Of a stretch of DNA of 38,052 nucleotides, positions 1 to 8,118 are shown piece after piece. The position numbers and the translations under genes are program-made. Each line of letters begins with the position of its first letter. The stretch's first letter is position 1. The DNA comes from PKWO01 sp036561005 (GTDB lineage: Bacteria > Pseudomonadota > Gammaproteobacteria > Burkholderiales > Burkholderiaceae_D): positions 1 to 38,052 of the forward strand of contig DATBQE010000026.1 in the NCBI GenBank assembly GCA_036561005.1. The letters are read 5' to 3'. Under the pieces are notes generated by a model that ran no database searches, had not been told where the DNA came from, and saw nothing but the letters and a program-made list of their open reading frames with translations.

Positions 1-184
1 GCATCAGCCGGCGTTGCGCCAGCAACAGAGCGGTAATGACCACCGCCGACGAGGCCTCCCAAAATACCGGCTCCCAATATCGCGTGCGGCCGGATTTTAT
101 ATATTCTTGTAACTGCACTGTCGCCATCAGCACCCAGAACAAGATCCAGACTGAGAAAATAATGCGTGCGCTGCGGTTTGGCAT
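1..184 (-). CDS. N-terminal fragment of a membrane-anchored regulator (LytTR/sensor-like), cut by the window edge
   Basis: The reading frame starts with the ATG at 184 and runs off the left edge, giving about 61 residues (MPNRSARIIFSVWILFWVLM...). A short basic N-terminus is followed by a first transmembrane helix (about residues 7-23), a loop with charged residues and the motif RYWEPVFWE, and a second hydrophobic segment (about 46-58). This arrangement resembles the membrane part of LytTR-type response regulators and related sensor proteins of Burkholderiales. The family assignment is from memory of such proteins and is not certain, because no DNA-binding or kinase domain lies inside the window. 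There is no strong Shine-Dalgarno before the ATG. The gene diverges from the decayed PAS gene at 525. Confidence 0.5.
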   Translation of the reverse strand, partial: MPNRSARIIFSVWILFWVLMATVQLQEYIKSGRTRYWEPVFWEASSAVVITALLLAQRRLM

Positions 185-524
185 TGTGGTACCAATGATT
201 GATTGAAGGCGTTGATGGTTGCGCGATTGGACTCGATTGTCAAAACCCGCAGCCGATATCGGTCGTCGCCACAACTGTCCGCTATTGTCGACGGTTGTCG
301 GTTACAACGTTGCCCGACACCGGACAGAATGTTAAAGTGTCAATGATACACAATCTGGCGCGCATGTCAGGTTTGCTGGCAACACCGTCCTGCACGCGCC
401 TTTACCCTTTGCCAATGCCCCTGATTCTTGCCTCGCGCAATTGATCCTGTGAATAAGGCAGCACTGGTGCCGATCGGCCGCATCAATAAGAAGTGCGATT
501 CACTCAGATCACGAAAGCAGGCCC
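185..524. other. Intergenic region between divergent genes
   Basis: About 340 bases separate the membrane regulator from the PAS pseudogene. Short reading frames here have no recognisable protein content. The region presumably holds the promoter of the minus-strand gene, but I cannot place a convincing -35/-10 pair. A weak inverted repeat (GTGT-N7-ACAC) lies near 336-350. Confidence 0.3.
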
Positions 525-1564
525 ATGAATTCTCTGGATGACAAGGCGCAATATGGTTTGCGCCTGCCGCCCTCCCCTGGCTTGCAAGCTCGCAACGAGA
601 ATGCCTCCGCAGCCCATACGAAACGCACGCCTGAACATTCCCAGGAAGGACTGCTGCTCCGCGAGCCTGAGCCTTTTGCACAGAATGATTCCGTGCGCGC
701 GGCGAGCGTGGCCCAGGCGGATTCGCTTGAGCGTTATGCCGATCTGTTTGAGTTCGCACCCATCGCGTATCTGACGCTCAATGGGTAAGGCACAATAACT
801 GCTGTCAACCTTGCCGCTGCAGAGGCGCTCGGCGAAGCGCGGCAGAAATGTCCAAAATCTTTGGCCGCGAAAGCATTCCGACCTTTCCAGATCAACGCGG
901 TGACGTGTACACCATTGAAACCTGGGAGTACTTGAACATTGCCGTTCAAGCGACCGTTCAAGGCGGCATCGCTTACGACCTCGAATTGCCGGCACTATGT
1001 GGTGACGGCACCCTCATATGGATCAATACCCGTTGCAACGTCGAACGCGATGCCAACGGTGAAATTTGCGGCCTGCGCGGAACGGTGCAAGACATCACCA
1101 GCCGCAGGCAAGCCGCGGAGCAGGTTTATTTCCAGGCACGGTTGCCCAATGCCATTGGCCAGGCCGTCATTGCGACGGACATCGAGGGCCGTGTGACCTA
1201 CATCAATGCGGCCGCCGAACAGTTGTATGGCTGGTCGTCAGCCGGTGCCGTCGGCCGCAATATTGTTGACATAACGGTTCCCGAGATGTCTCTGAGTCAT
1301 GCCAATGAGATCATGGGGTAATTGACCCAAGGGCAGCCTTGGTCGGGCGAATTTGCCGTGCAGCATAGCGGCGGCAGGGTCTTTACGGCGGAGGTGCACA
1401 ACACGCCGATTTTGGACCCGTCTGGAAAAATGATCGGCATCATCGGGGTCTCGTCCGACATCAGCGTGCGCAAACAAACGGAGCAATCGCTTGCGCAGAG
1501 CAAAGAGCGCTACCACAAACCATCATCGTCAATCAGTTCTTCGATACGCTGGACGTGGCATTGA
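525..1564 (+). pseudogene. Decayed multi-PAS sensor protein
   Basis: The intact start (MNSLDDKAQYG...) leads into a PAS domain (ERYADLFEFAPIAYLTLNG) that is stopped by TAA at 786-788. Homology continues in the same frame (GTITAVNLAAAEALGEAR), then moves to another frame from about 848. That frame carries a PAS/PAC end (GEICGLRGTVQDITSRRQAAEQ) and a second PAS domain (NAIGQAVIATDIEGRVTYINAAAEQLYGW, shown here only as a pattern: AVIATD, YINAAAEQLYGW). An in-frame TAA at 1319-1321 interrupts it, after which the same frame resumes with a PAC motif (GIIGVSSDISVRKQTEQSL) to about 1500. Another frame change follows at about 1510. No GGDEF, EAL or kinase output domain remains. At least two stops and two frame changes make this a dead gene rather than a sequencing slip. 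Its original output is unknown. Confidence 0.75.
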
Positions 1565-1739
1565 ACTCTGTCAGCGTAGACCCGCTCTCCCCGGGCAAGA
1601 TACCGCTTGGCTGAGAGGGGTCGCAAACGATGGTGCAAGGGTGGCGCCGCCGGCGACCCCTCGCGCAAAATTGGCCGGACCGGGAATGCTTTAGAGCGCA
1701 GGAGCGCCACGCATCGCTCACTGCGCCTGTCAAAAAGCC

Positions 1740-3728
1740 TCAGCGGAATTTGATCACCGTCTTCCCGGGACCATGGCCCAATTTATTGCGCTCGATCGCG
1801 CCATTGATGTCGCTCACGTCCGCAATCTCGGAAACGCGCACCACAAGGCGCCCGTCGGCAATCATGGCGGCGTTTTCGGCGAGGCGTTGCGCGTCTGGCC
1901 TCATTTGAAACCATTTACCACGCTTACCTTGGGGAATCTGGCCCATGATTTGCGGCGCGGCCGTGCTGACGATCAGCCCGCCTTCCTTGAGCACGCGCCA
2001 GGAATTGCTCAATGTCTCGCCGCCGACCAGATCGAGCACAAGGTCCACAGTGCCGCTGGTTTCCCAAAAATCGGCGCTACGATAGTCAATCACCACGTCG
2101 GCACCCAGGCCGCTGACATAGCCGCTGTTGGCCCCTTGAGCCGTGGCGATAACCCGCGCGCCAGCCAGCCTGGCGAACTGCACCGCGAAGCCGCCCACGC
2201 CGCCTGCCGCGCCGTGGATCAGAACGGTCTGGCCGCGTTGCAACTCTCCGGCTTCGAAAAGCGCTTGCCACGCTGTCAGCGAGGCGACCGGCATTGCCGC
2301 AGCCTGGATGTCGTCCAATGCCGGCGGGGTCAACGCAAGCTTGCTTGCAGCAACGGCAACGTAATCGCTATAAGCGCCGAGGCCGGCCAGCGGACCCATT
2401 ACCCGGTCGCCTACGGAGAAACCGGTGGTGCCTTCACCAAGTTCGACGACCACGCCAGCGAGTTCGATGCCCAGGACCGCCGGCAGCGGCAGGGGAAATG
2501 CATCTTTCACCAAACCGTCGCGTATTTTCCAATCGAGTCCATTGACCCCGGCTGCGCTCACCCTGACCACAAGTTCACCGGGACCCGCGGTCGGCCGCGC
2601 GACCAGCTCCAGTTTGGGCGTATCGGCGCCGCCGTAAGCGTGAATGCGCACGGCGCGGTTGGCTGATGCCTCGACTGTGGGGTAGTCGATATAGCCTTGC
2701 GGCCCGTCCGAATAAAAGGTCTCACGTTCCGGCTTGTTGAGCGGCGCACCGAGCTGAAAGCGTTGCACAAGGTCGGGGTTGGCAAGATAGAGCGAACCGA
2801 ACACGGCCGCTTCGGCGGATTTGTCCCCGATCAAGGTTTCAGCTTTTGCTTGCGTCAAGCCGCCGCCTTGCAGGAAAGCGCCCTTGAACAGGGGACGAAG
2901 CAAGGCACTGTAATCGAACTCGACCTTGGCTTGCACTGCCAGGTGCAAGTAGGCCAGGTTGAGTGGCGCGAGCTGCTGCACCAGGTATTGGTAGGTTTCC
3001 TGCGGAGCGGCGTCTTGTACGTCGTTGAAGTTCATCTCCGGCGAAATTTTGATGCCGACGCGGTCACTGCCGGCTTCGGCCGCCATTGCCCGCACTACCT
3101 CAATGACGAAGCGTGCGCGATTTTCCAACGAACCACCGTAGGCGTCGGTGCGCTTGTTGGTTTCCGAAGAGAGGAATTGTTCCGGCAGATACCCGGACGC
3201 GGCGTGCAATTCAACGCCGTCGAATCCGGCTTCCAGGGCGCGGCGCGTGGCAAGGCGGAATTCTTCGATCACGCCGGCGATCTCTTCTATCGTCAATTCG
3301 CGCGGCATTTCCAGCGGCTGCGGGCCGCTTACGGTAAACACGGTGCCCTTCGGCTGTATGGCTGAAGGCGCAACCGGCGCGGCATTGCCGGGCAACATGC
3401 TGGGGTGGGAAATGCGCCCGGTATGCATGAGTTGCATGAAAATCAGGCCACCCTTGGCATGGACCGCCTGCGTGACGGCTTGCCAGCCTTGCACTTGTGC
3501 GTCGGAGTAAATGCCGGGCGTGCGGACATAGCCCTTGCCCATCGCTGAAGGAAAGGTGCCTTCAGTAATGATCAGGCCCGCATCGGCGCGCTGGCCGTAA
3601 TAGAGCGCGGTGAGTGGGGAGGGAACACCGGTCGTGTCGTCGGCACGCGAGCGCGTCATGGGTGACATCACGAGACGATTGCGCAGAGTTTGGCGGCCGA
3701 TACGGATGGGGGTAAAGAGCTGGTTCAT
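1740..3728 (-). CDS. Fused Old Yellow Enzyme (alkene reductase) / zinc-independent quinone oxidoreductase-like MDR protein
   Basis: The product is 662 residues. ATG 3728 is chosen because AAGGAGA stands 6-7 bases upstream; the frame is open further upstream, into the LysR promoter. Residues 1-350 form an FMN-dependent OYE barrel: RLVMSPMTRSRAD near 19-30, H175-AAS-GYL with the proton-donor-type Tyr180, then NKRTDAYGGS, and a C-terminal GYIDYP. Residues 358-662 are a medium-chain dehydrogenase/quinone oxidoreductase with the NADPH-binding motif HGAAGGVGGFAVQ at 505. The two domains are normally separate proteins; here they share one frame with a short linker and no stop. Oddities in the OYE half are HAAS where HAAN or HAAH is usual (the partner of the substrate-binding His) and FGSLYLANPDL where FGR is usual (the Arg that normally contacts FMN phosphate). 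Expected activity is NADPH-dependent reduction of activated alkenes or quinones. The gene is divergent from the LysR gene, which probably controls it. Confidence 0.9.
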   Translation of the reverse strand: MNQLFTPIRIGRQTLRNRLVMSPMTRSRADDTTGVPSPLTALYYGQRADAGLIITEGTFPSAMGKGYVRTPGIYSDAQVQGWQAVTQAVHAKGGLIFMQLMHTGRISHPSMLPGNAAPVAPSAIQPKGTVFTVSGPQPLEMPRELTIEEIAGVIEEFRLATRRALEAGFDGVELHAASGYLPEQFLSSETNKRTDAYGGSLENRARFVIEVVRAMAAEAGSDRVGIKISPEMNFNDVQDAAPQETYQYLVQQLAPLNLAYLHLAVQAKVEFDYSALLRPLFKGAFLQGGGLTQAKAETLIGDKSAEAAVFGSLYLANPDLVQRFQLGAPLNKPERETFYSDGPQGYIDYPTVEASANRAVRIHAYGGADTPKLELVARPTAGPGELVVRVSAAGVNGLDWKIRDGLVKDAFPLPLPAVLGIELAGVVVELGEGTTGFSVGDRVMGPLAGLGAYSDYVAVAASKLALTPPALDDIQAAAMPVASLTAWQALFEAGELQRGQTVLIHGAAGGVGGFAVQFARLAGARVIATAQGANSGYVSGLGADVVIDYRSADFWETSGTVDLVLDLVGGETLSNSWRVLKEGGLIVSTAAPQIMGQIPQGKRGKWFQMRPDAQRLAENAAMIADGRLVVRVSEIADVSDINGAIERNKLGHGPGKTVIKFR

Positions 3729-3832
3729 GTGATTCTCCTTCGTGGGTTGGTATGAAGGAGATGCTACGCTGATCCACTGGTGAGATAAATACGTATAATT
3801 GAAATCACTGATCCATACATGGAGCAATGAAC
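3729..3832. promoter_or_regulatory. Divergent promoter/operator between the OYE-MDR gene and lysR-type gene
   Basis: A compact 104-base divergent intergenic region. It contains an AT-rich core with the palindrome ATACGTAT at 3789-3796, two direct copies of GATCCA (3771 and 3810), and an imperfect GTGA...TCAC pair around the core. LysR regulators typically bind interrupted dyads between divergent genes, so this is the likely operator. The exact site is inference. Confidence 0.45.
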
Positions 3833-4732
3833 ATGGAAATACTGAGCTACATGCGGCAGTTCGTCGAAGTTGCAAAGACGAAGAATTTTCGTGCAGCCGC
3901 CCTTTCGCTCGACATGCCGATTGCGACGCTATCGCGCCACGTATCGGACCTGGAGAAAGCGGTTGGTCTGCGCCTGCTCAACCGCTCGACGCGCCGGGTC
4001 GAATTGACCGACGCCGGACTCGTGTATTTTCAGCGCTGCCAGAGCATCGTCGCCGAAGCGATGATCGCGCATGAAGCTTTGCGCGATGTTGCCGAGCGAC
4101 CTACCGGCACCCTGCGCGTGTCGATGCCGGTCGATCTGGCGATCGGCCATCTTGGCCCCATCCTGCGCGACTTCGGCGCGACCTACCCGTTGGTGGATTT
4201 TGATCTAGACCTGACCCCGCGCCGCATCGATATGCAAACCGAAGCGTTCGACCTGGCAATACGCATCGGCCCATTGCCTGCCGCTTCGGCCAACCTGATC
4301 GCACGACCGATTGCCATGTTGCCACGCTACCTCTACGCATCGCCGGAATATCTGAAGAACGCATCGCCGCTTATCCACCCGAGCGATCTGGCGCAACATG
4401 TGTTTTGCACAATCCCGCCAAGCGCGCAGCAAGGCGATGTCAAGCAGCTTTATCGCGGCGAGGAATCGGTGGAGGTCAAGGTGCCCACGCGCTATGCAGT
4501 CAACAGCGTGGGCATGGCCCGCGCGCTTGCCTCGCTTGGCGTGGGCATTGCAGTCATGCACGCAGAACTGGCACGCGATGAAGTAGCCGCAGGGCGCCTG
4601 CGCCGCGTGCTGCCGGACTGGAACATGGCGCCGCTCCAGGTGCATGTGATTACCGCTACGCGGCTACTGCCGGCTCGTGCGCGACTCTTCATCGATTTCC
4701 TTAAGGTGAGAATGCAGGATGCAACGACGTAA
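3833..4732 (+). CDS. LysR-family transcriptional regulator
   Basis: The product is about 299 residues. A winged HTH occupies residues 1-60 (FVEVAKTKNFRAAALSLDM, then SRHVSDLEKAVGLRLLNRST), followed by a LysR substrate-binding domain (about 90-295) with the usual LDLTPRRIDM...FDLAIRIGPL pattern of the CrgA/DsdC-like subgroup. Two ATGs compete. The one at 3827 is only 2 bases from GGAG (3821-3824), whereas 3833 lies 8 bases from it, so 3833 is preferred. The gene is transcribed away from the OYE-MDR fusion, a classic arrangement for a LysR protein controlling its neighbour, probably in response to an electrophile or quinone. The inducer is not visible from sequence. Confidence 0.92.
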   Translation: MEILSYMRQFVEVAKTKNFRAAALSLDMPIATLSRHVSDLEKAVGLRLLNRSTRRVELTDAGLVYFQRCQSIVAEAMIAHEALRDVAERPTGTLRVSMPVDLAIGHLGPILRDFGATYPLVDFDLDLTPRRIDMQTEAFDLAIRIGPLPAASANLIARPIAMLPRYLYASPEYLKNASPLIHPSDLAQHVFCTIPPSAQQGDVKQLYRGEESVEVKVPTRYAVNSVGMARALASLGVGIAVMHAELARDEVAAGRLRRVLPDWNMAPLQVHVITATRLLPARARLFIDFLKVRMQDATT

Positions 4733-5125
4733 ATCCCGGTTGGCGATGCGATGAGACTGCATGCCGACGTGAATTGACTTGAGCCCTTTTTCCCCGGCAG
4801 CCGCACACCCGACCCTACCCTGCCCCGTCGGGATGAGCGACAGCGATGGCGACTTTGCGTCACCGCATGCCGCCTGTCCAGGGTCTGTTTTTCCGGCGGT
4901 ATCGTCGAATGGCGGCAAGCAAATCTTGCCCTCCCCACACTTGGCGGGCCCACCCAGAACGTATTGCGCAACGACTTGCCGATTGGCGCCGTCAGATGTG
5001 GTCATGACGGGTGGCGGATCTCAGATGTTTGCCTATCAGAGACCAGCTGCCGCCCGAGATGCTTCCCGGCAATCGGCCATTCGCCACCGACCGCTTGCGC
5101 GTTGAAACCTGATGCCGTTATGCCG
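4733..5125. other. Intergenic region without a recognised gene
   Basis: About 390 bases between two convergent genes (lysR-type and DUF1801/YdeI). Frames on both strands are open here but show no family motif and no ribosome-binding site. No clear Rho-independent terminator was found. It may contain remnants of older coding DNA. Confidence 0.3.
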
Positions 5126-5743
5126 TTACTTGGCATATTTCCAAAAACGTCCCTTGCCCTCCGCGATCCAGGCCATCGCTTCCTCGATGCGCTTGTCGCG
5201 CGTCGCGTCCGTCTTCGCTTCGCCAATCCAGGCCTTGTATTCCTTCTGAAACGATGCCGACTTACTCTCGAAAATCGATCCGATCTTGGGGTTCGCCTGG
5301 AGCTTTTCGGCGAACGCCGCAGGCATGTCGACCTCTTTGGGCGTCTTGGATTCTCGCACCGGCAGTTTCGCGCCCTTCTCATTGAGGGCCATCGACTCCT
5401 TGATCCACGATTTCAGTTCCCGGCTCGGCGGCAGTTCGGCAACGTCGGTCAGCTTGCCCATGAAACGCTTCGCGGCCGGCAGCGCGACATTGGCCTTGAG
5501 CCGCGCATCGCCCATCAGTTCATCCTTGTAGAACGTGAAGGAGCAATGCTTTTTGTAAGCGGCGAAAATACACATCATGTCGCCGTGGTAGTCGAAATGC
5601 GGATTGCCCCATTTGATCTCCTCGACTACGTCTGGGCACGATGCGTGGATGAGCGCGCGCAGGTGCGCGAAGATGGGTTTCGCAAAGTCTTCGATCTTTT
5701 CGGCATAGGCATCAAGCTTGGGATTGGTTTTTGGCGCAGACAT
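5126..5743 (-). CDS. DUF1801 / YdeI-OmdA family protein
   Basis: The product is 205 residues. The N-terminal half (about 10-110) is a DUF1801 domain, with the typical segment PDVVEEIKWGNPHFDYHGDMMCIFAAYKKH around residues 38-66 (quoted here by its key residues EEIKW, PHF and CSFTFYK). The C-terminal part (about 135-200) has the YdeI/OmdA pattern: EVDMPAAFAEKLQANP, FESKSASFQKEYKAWI, KRIEEAMAWIAEGK. Proteins with this pair of domains are common beside AHSA1-type proteins and ArsR regulators, but their biochemical function is not established. The gene starts 21 bases after the SRPBCC gene stop and is probably the third gene of the arsR-type operon. It is cytosolic, with no signal peptide. Confidence 0.85.
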   Translation of the reverse strand: MSAPKTNPKLDAYAEKIEDFAKPIFAHLRALIHASCPDVVEEIKWGNPHFDYHGDMMCIFAAYKKHCSFTFYKDELMGDARLKANVALPAAKRFMGKLTDVAELPPSRELKSWIKESMALNEKGAKLPVRESKTPKEVDMPAAFAEKLQANPKIGSIFESKSASFQKEYKAWIGEAKTDATRDKRIEEAMAWIAEGKGRFWKYAK

Positions 5744-5764
5744 CGGATGGCGTTCTTTCTTCTC

Positions 5765-6265
5765 TTAGTTGAGGGTTAAAAGAAGCTCGTCCAGGCGTTC
5801 CAGCGTCGAGGCCAGGCCTTCCTTCAGACCCATATCAATCACTTGTTGCAGCGCTTCGGCGGACGAATAGGAAACGATCGTCTCTACCAGAGTGCGCGTC
5901 GTCATGTCCGAGAACGTGACATTCCATTTGGATCTGGGAAGTGCGGGGTTCAATGCGCCGGTGTCGTCGCAAAAGCCGTCGAGCGAGGTGTAATGATCGA
6001 TCGGTGCAATGGATTGATAGTCCATGCGGCCCCAGTATTCTTGTCCGCTGGGTTCGATCATTGCGTAGAGCCAATGGCCACCCTCCTTGAAGTCCATGAA
6101 CCTGGTCTTGGTGGTCAAGGGTTTGGGCGCAAACCATCGATCGAGGAGTTCGCTTTTCGTGTAGCAGTCCCACACCAGTTGTCGTTTGGCGGCAAACTCT
6201 CTCTTGACCGTGATGGTGTTGTTTTCCTTGTTAACAAGGAAGGCAAATTGAAGGTCAGCTTTCAT
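5765..6265 (-). CDS. SRPBCC / AHSA1-like domain protein
   Basis: The product is 166 residues. The fold signature of the activator-of-Hsp90-ATPase-like (AHSA1) SRPBCC family is visible: ITVKREFAAKRQLVWDCYTKSELLDRWFAPKPL near the N-terminus (key residues REF, VWDCYT, WFAP), then FKEGGHWLYAM, DYQSIAPIDHYTSLDGF, and the C-terminal helix GLKEGLASTLERLDELL. These helix-grip proteins bind small hydrophobic ligands, but the ligand here is unknown. The ATG at 6265 overlaps the end of the upstream ArsR-type gene by 11 bases, which implies translational coupling. The ArsR-SRPBCC pair is a recurrent bacterial arrangement. Confidence 0.9.
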   Translation of the reverse strand: MKADLQFAFLVNKENNTITVKREFAAKRQLVWDCYTKSELLDRWFAPKPLTTKTRFMDFKEGGHWLYAMIEPSGQEYWGRMDYQSIAPIDHYTSLDGFCDDTGALNPALPRSKWNVTFSDMTTRTLVETIVSYSSAEALQQVIDMGLKEGLASTLERLDELLLTLN

Positions 6266-6599
6266 CTTCTTGATCTTTCAGAATGGTTAATAAATTGTCG
6301 AGGTTTTCATAACGACTGACCCAGGCCGCGCGTTGCGCGCCGAACCACTTTTCGGCGGCCAACACGTTCTCACGCCTGAGTTTACAGGTTCGCACCCGCC
6401 CCACCTTCTCGGACGCAATAAGGCCACTGCTTTCGAGAACCTTGATGTGCTTCAAGAACGAGGGCAAACCCAAACCGAATGGCTCTGCAAGCTCCTTGAT
6501 GGACGCAGAACCGCTGCCGAGCCGGGCAATCACGGATCGCCTGGTCGGGTCAGCCAATGCGTGGAACACGTTGTCAAGCGAGGTTGAATAGTTTTCCAT
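6255..6599 (-). CDS. ArsR-family winged-helix repressor
   Basis: The product is 114 residues. It starts MENYSTSLDNVFHALADPTRR, the classic ArsR/SmtB opening. The HTH follows (SGSASIKELAEPFGLGLPSFLKHIKVLESSGLI, residues about 28-62), with a wing VGRVRTCKLR. There are no CxC metal-binding cysteines, so it belongs to the non-metal ArsR group that usually accompanies SRPBCC proteins. Start at 6599: this ATG lies inside the left arm of a perfect 25-bp inverted repeat and has no Shine-Dalgarno. A candidate -10 ends 7 bases before it, consistent with leaderless mRNA. The longer upstream frame to 6782 has no ArsR similarity. The gene heads an operon with the two genes downstream and is probably autoregulated. 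Confidence 0.92.
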   Translation of the reverse strand: MENYSTSLDNVFHALADPTRRSVIARLGSGSASIKELAEPFGLGLPSFLKHIKVLESSGLIASEKVGRVRTCKLRRENVLAAEKWFGAQRAAWVSRYENLDNLLTILKDQEDES

Positions 6600-6642
6600 A
6601 TGGCGAACTATAGCATGATAGTTCGCCATATGGAAAACTATT
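6587..6642. promoter_or_regulatory. Perfect 25-bp inverted repeat overlapping the arsR-type start codon (candidate operator)
   Basis: Arms at 6587-6611 and 6618-6642 are exact reverse complements, separated by six bases (AGCATG). Each arm contains the self-palindrome CCATATGG and the block GGCGAACTAT. The start codon of the ArsR-type gene (6597-6599) is within the left arm. On the minus strand TATAGT (6607-6612) is a good -10, with TTTCCA (6631-6636) 18 bases upstream as a weaker -35. The promoter therefore sits within the repeat, as expected of an autorepressor operator. Confidence 0.75.
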
Positions 6643-6978
6643 TGAACAAATTTTTTTGCCAGGCCATGGGCAACTGCCGAATCGCGATGCCGACGCCAGG
6701 CGTGGAAGTTTTCGTTGCCGCAAATGCGCCGATGGCGACCGACGGATTGGCGTGATCCGGATTGACGTAGCCGTCCGCTCAACCGTCCTGCGCAATCGGC
6801 GACGTGTCGTGTCTGACCTAAATCACCATAACGAGCATCGCGCCAGATCTATGATGCGTGTTTACCAAGCGCCGTCTTGACAAGCCGATACCTCTCACAG
6901 TTTCGACACGTTACAGCCGGCGTAGTGAACCGGTATGACAACTTTCGGCACTTGTACTGGTTGGAGCACAAGCGCGTC
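6643..6978. other. Intergenic region, nothing recognised
   Basis: About 335 bases between the operator of the ArsR-type operon and the stop of the DJ-1/PfpI gene, both on the minus strand. Reading frames are short and without motifs. No terminator hairpin with a T tract was identified for the DJ-1/PfpI gene. Confidence 0.3.
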
Positions 6979-7755
6979 CTATTTTTGATGCAGACTGGCT
7001 GGCTGCTCCGGTATTTGCGCCTGTTGCGGATAAAAAATCGGCTGCTCCGGATCGCGGTGCCAGTCGTATTCCGAAGCACTGGCGGCAATCTCGGCCACCG
7101 CCCTGCCCGCCAGGCGGGAAACCAGATAGAACCCCATGTCGGTCCCGGCGGAGACACCGGCCGAAGTCACGTAGCGGCCCGCATCGACCCAGCGCGACAC
7201 GTTGTCCCACAATACCCTCGGGCCGAACCCGCTCACCCAGCCGAACGCGGCATGATTGGTTGCCGCGGGCCTGCCATCGAGCAATCCCGACTGCGCCAAT
7301 ACCGCCGCACCGGTACACACGGAAGTCATCAAGCCGACTTCCTTGTCCATCGCCCGCACCCATTCGATCAAGGCCGGCGTATCGGGTGAATCAAGGAGAT
7401 CGCGCGTACCCTGACCACCGGGGATCATCAGCAAATCCGGCGGGTGTCGCAGTGCCTGGTCGCGATACATATCGGGCGCCACATGCGGGCCATTGTAACT
7501 TTTCTCAGGAGCGGGACTTGCAACACCCGCCCCCGAACTTTCCGCAACCGAAATCAGTTGCACTTCGAATGGATAAGGCGGCGGATCGCTATAGCCTGTG
7601 CCGAGAAAACGCGAGATGGAAAAAGCCTGCACAAAACCCCATACATCGAGCGGCTCGAAATTATTGAACACCAGGATGCCGATACGTTGCGTGCGCGGGA
7701 AGCGCCGCTCGGCGGTGTTCGATTGGCCGTCCTCAGTTTGAATCGACAGTGTCAT
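6979..7755 (-). CDS. DJ-1/PfpI family protein (isonitrile-hydratase-like)
   Basis: The product is about 258 residues from ATG 7755, chosen because CGGGGGA stands just upstream. The frame is open upstream to 7905 and the extension is partly hydrophobic, so a longer exported form cannot be excluded. The glutamine-amidotransferase-like fold is shown by IGILVFNNFEPLDVWGF near 25-41, LLMIPGGQGTR near 109-118, and the nucleophile elbow MTSVCTGAAVLAQSGLLDGR with Cys147. It is followed by ATNHAAF (His168), where ThpI/InhA-type proteins carry ATTHW. Members hydrate isonitriles or act on aldehydes and glyoxal. The substrate here is unknown. The gene stands alone on the minus strand. Confidence 0.87.
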   Translation of the reverse strand: MTLSIQTEDGQSNTAERRFPRTQRIGILVFNNFEPLDVWGFVQAFSISRFLGTGYSDPPPYPFEVQLISVAESSGAGVASPAPEKSYNGPHVAPDMYRDQALRHPPDLLMIPGGQGTRDLLDSPDTPALIEWVRAMDKEVGLMTSVCTGAAVLAQSGLLDGRPAATNHAAFGWVSGFGPRVLWDNVSRWVDAGRYVTSAGVSAGTDMGFYLVSRLAGRAVAEIAASASEYDWHRDPEQPIFYPQQAQIPEQPASLHQK

Positions 7756-8118
7756 ATGTCCCCCGTTCTTTTGCATGCACACTACCATTGCCGAACCAAC
7801 CATCGCACCTGCTATTTTTACGAGGTCACGCAAGCGGGTGGTTGACGCTTGTTCCATGGCGAGCAGCATTGCCAAGCCAAGCAGGAACCAGCAAACCTCG
7901 TGCATCGCTCAGCTCAACTGCAGCAGAAGGCGGCAATCCGAGTTCCCGCCAACAACAATTTATTACAATTGAGCGCTTTCCAAAGTCCGGTCCCGCTTCT
8001 ATAGTTTGGTCACACAAGCGATGTTCTCAAGAATCATTGAACCCCGGGAACCCGCCGATTCCACCTATTCAAATTCACATGTCATCGAGTTCATGATTCG
8101 ATGCAGGGGAGGCTTTTC
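7756..8118. other. Divergent intergenic region upstream of the DUF1800 operon
   Basis: About 360 bases between the divergent DJ-1/PfpI and DUF1800 genes. The first 150 bases may be coding if the longer DJ-1/PfpI start is used. The rest holds a candidate promoter for the DUF1800-DUF1501 pair (listed separately) and no recognised gene. Confidence 0.35.
7977..8005 (+). promoter_or_regulatory. Candidate sigma-70 promoter for the DUF1800-DUF1501 operon
   Basis: TTTCCA (7977-7982) and TATAGT (8000-8005) are separated by exactly 17 bases. The -10 matches the consensus at five of six positions and the -35 at four of six. This would give a leader of about 105 bases before the ATG at 8119. Assigned by pattern only. 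Confidence 0.35.

Noticed and set aside
1773..2666. 297-codon plus-strand frame opposite the MDR domain
   Set aside because: Antisense shadow. The minus frame carries all OYE and MDR motifs.
4664..5005. 113-codon minus-strand frame downstream of the LysR gene
   Set aside because: It overlaps the LysR 3' end, has no family motif and no ribosome-binding site.
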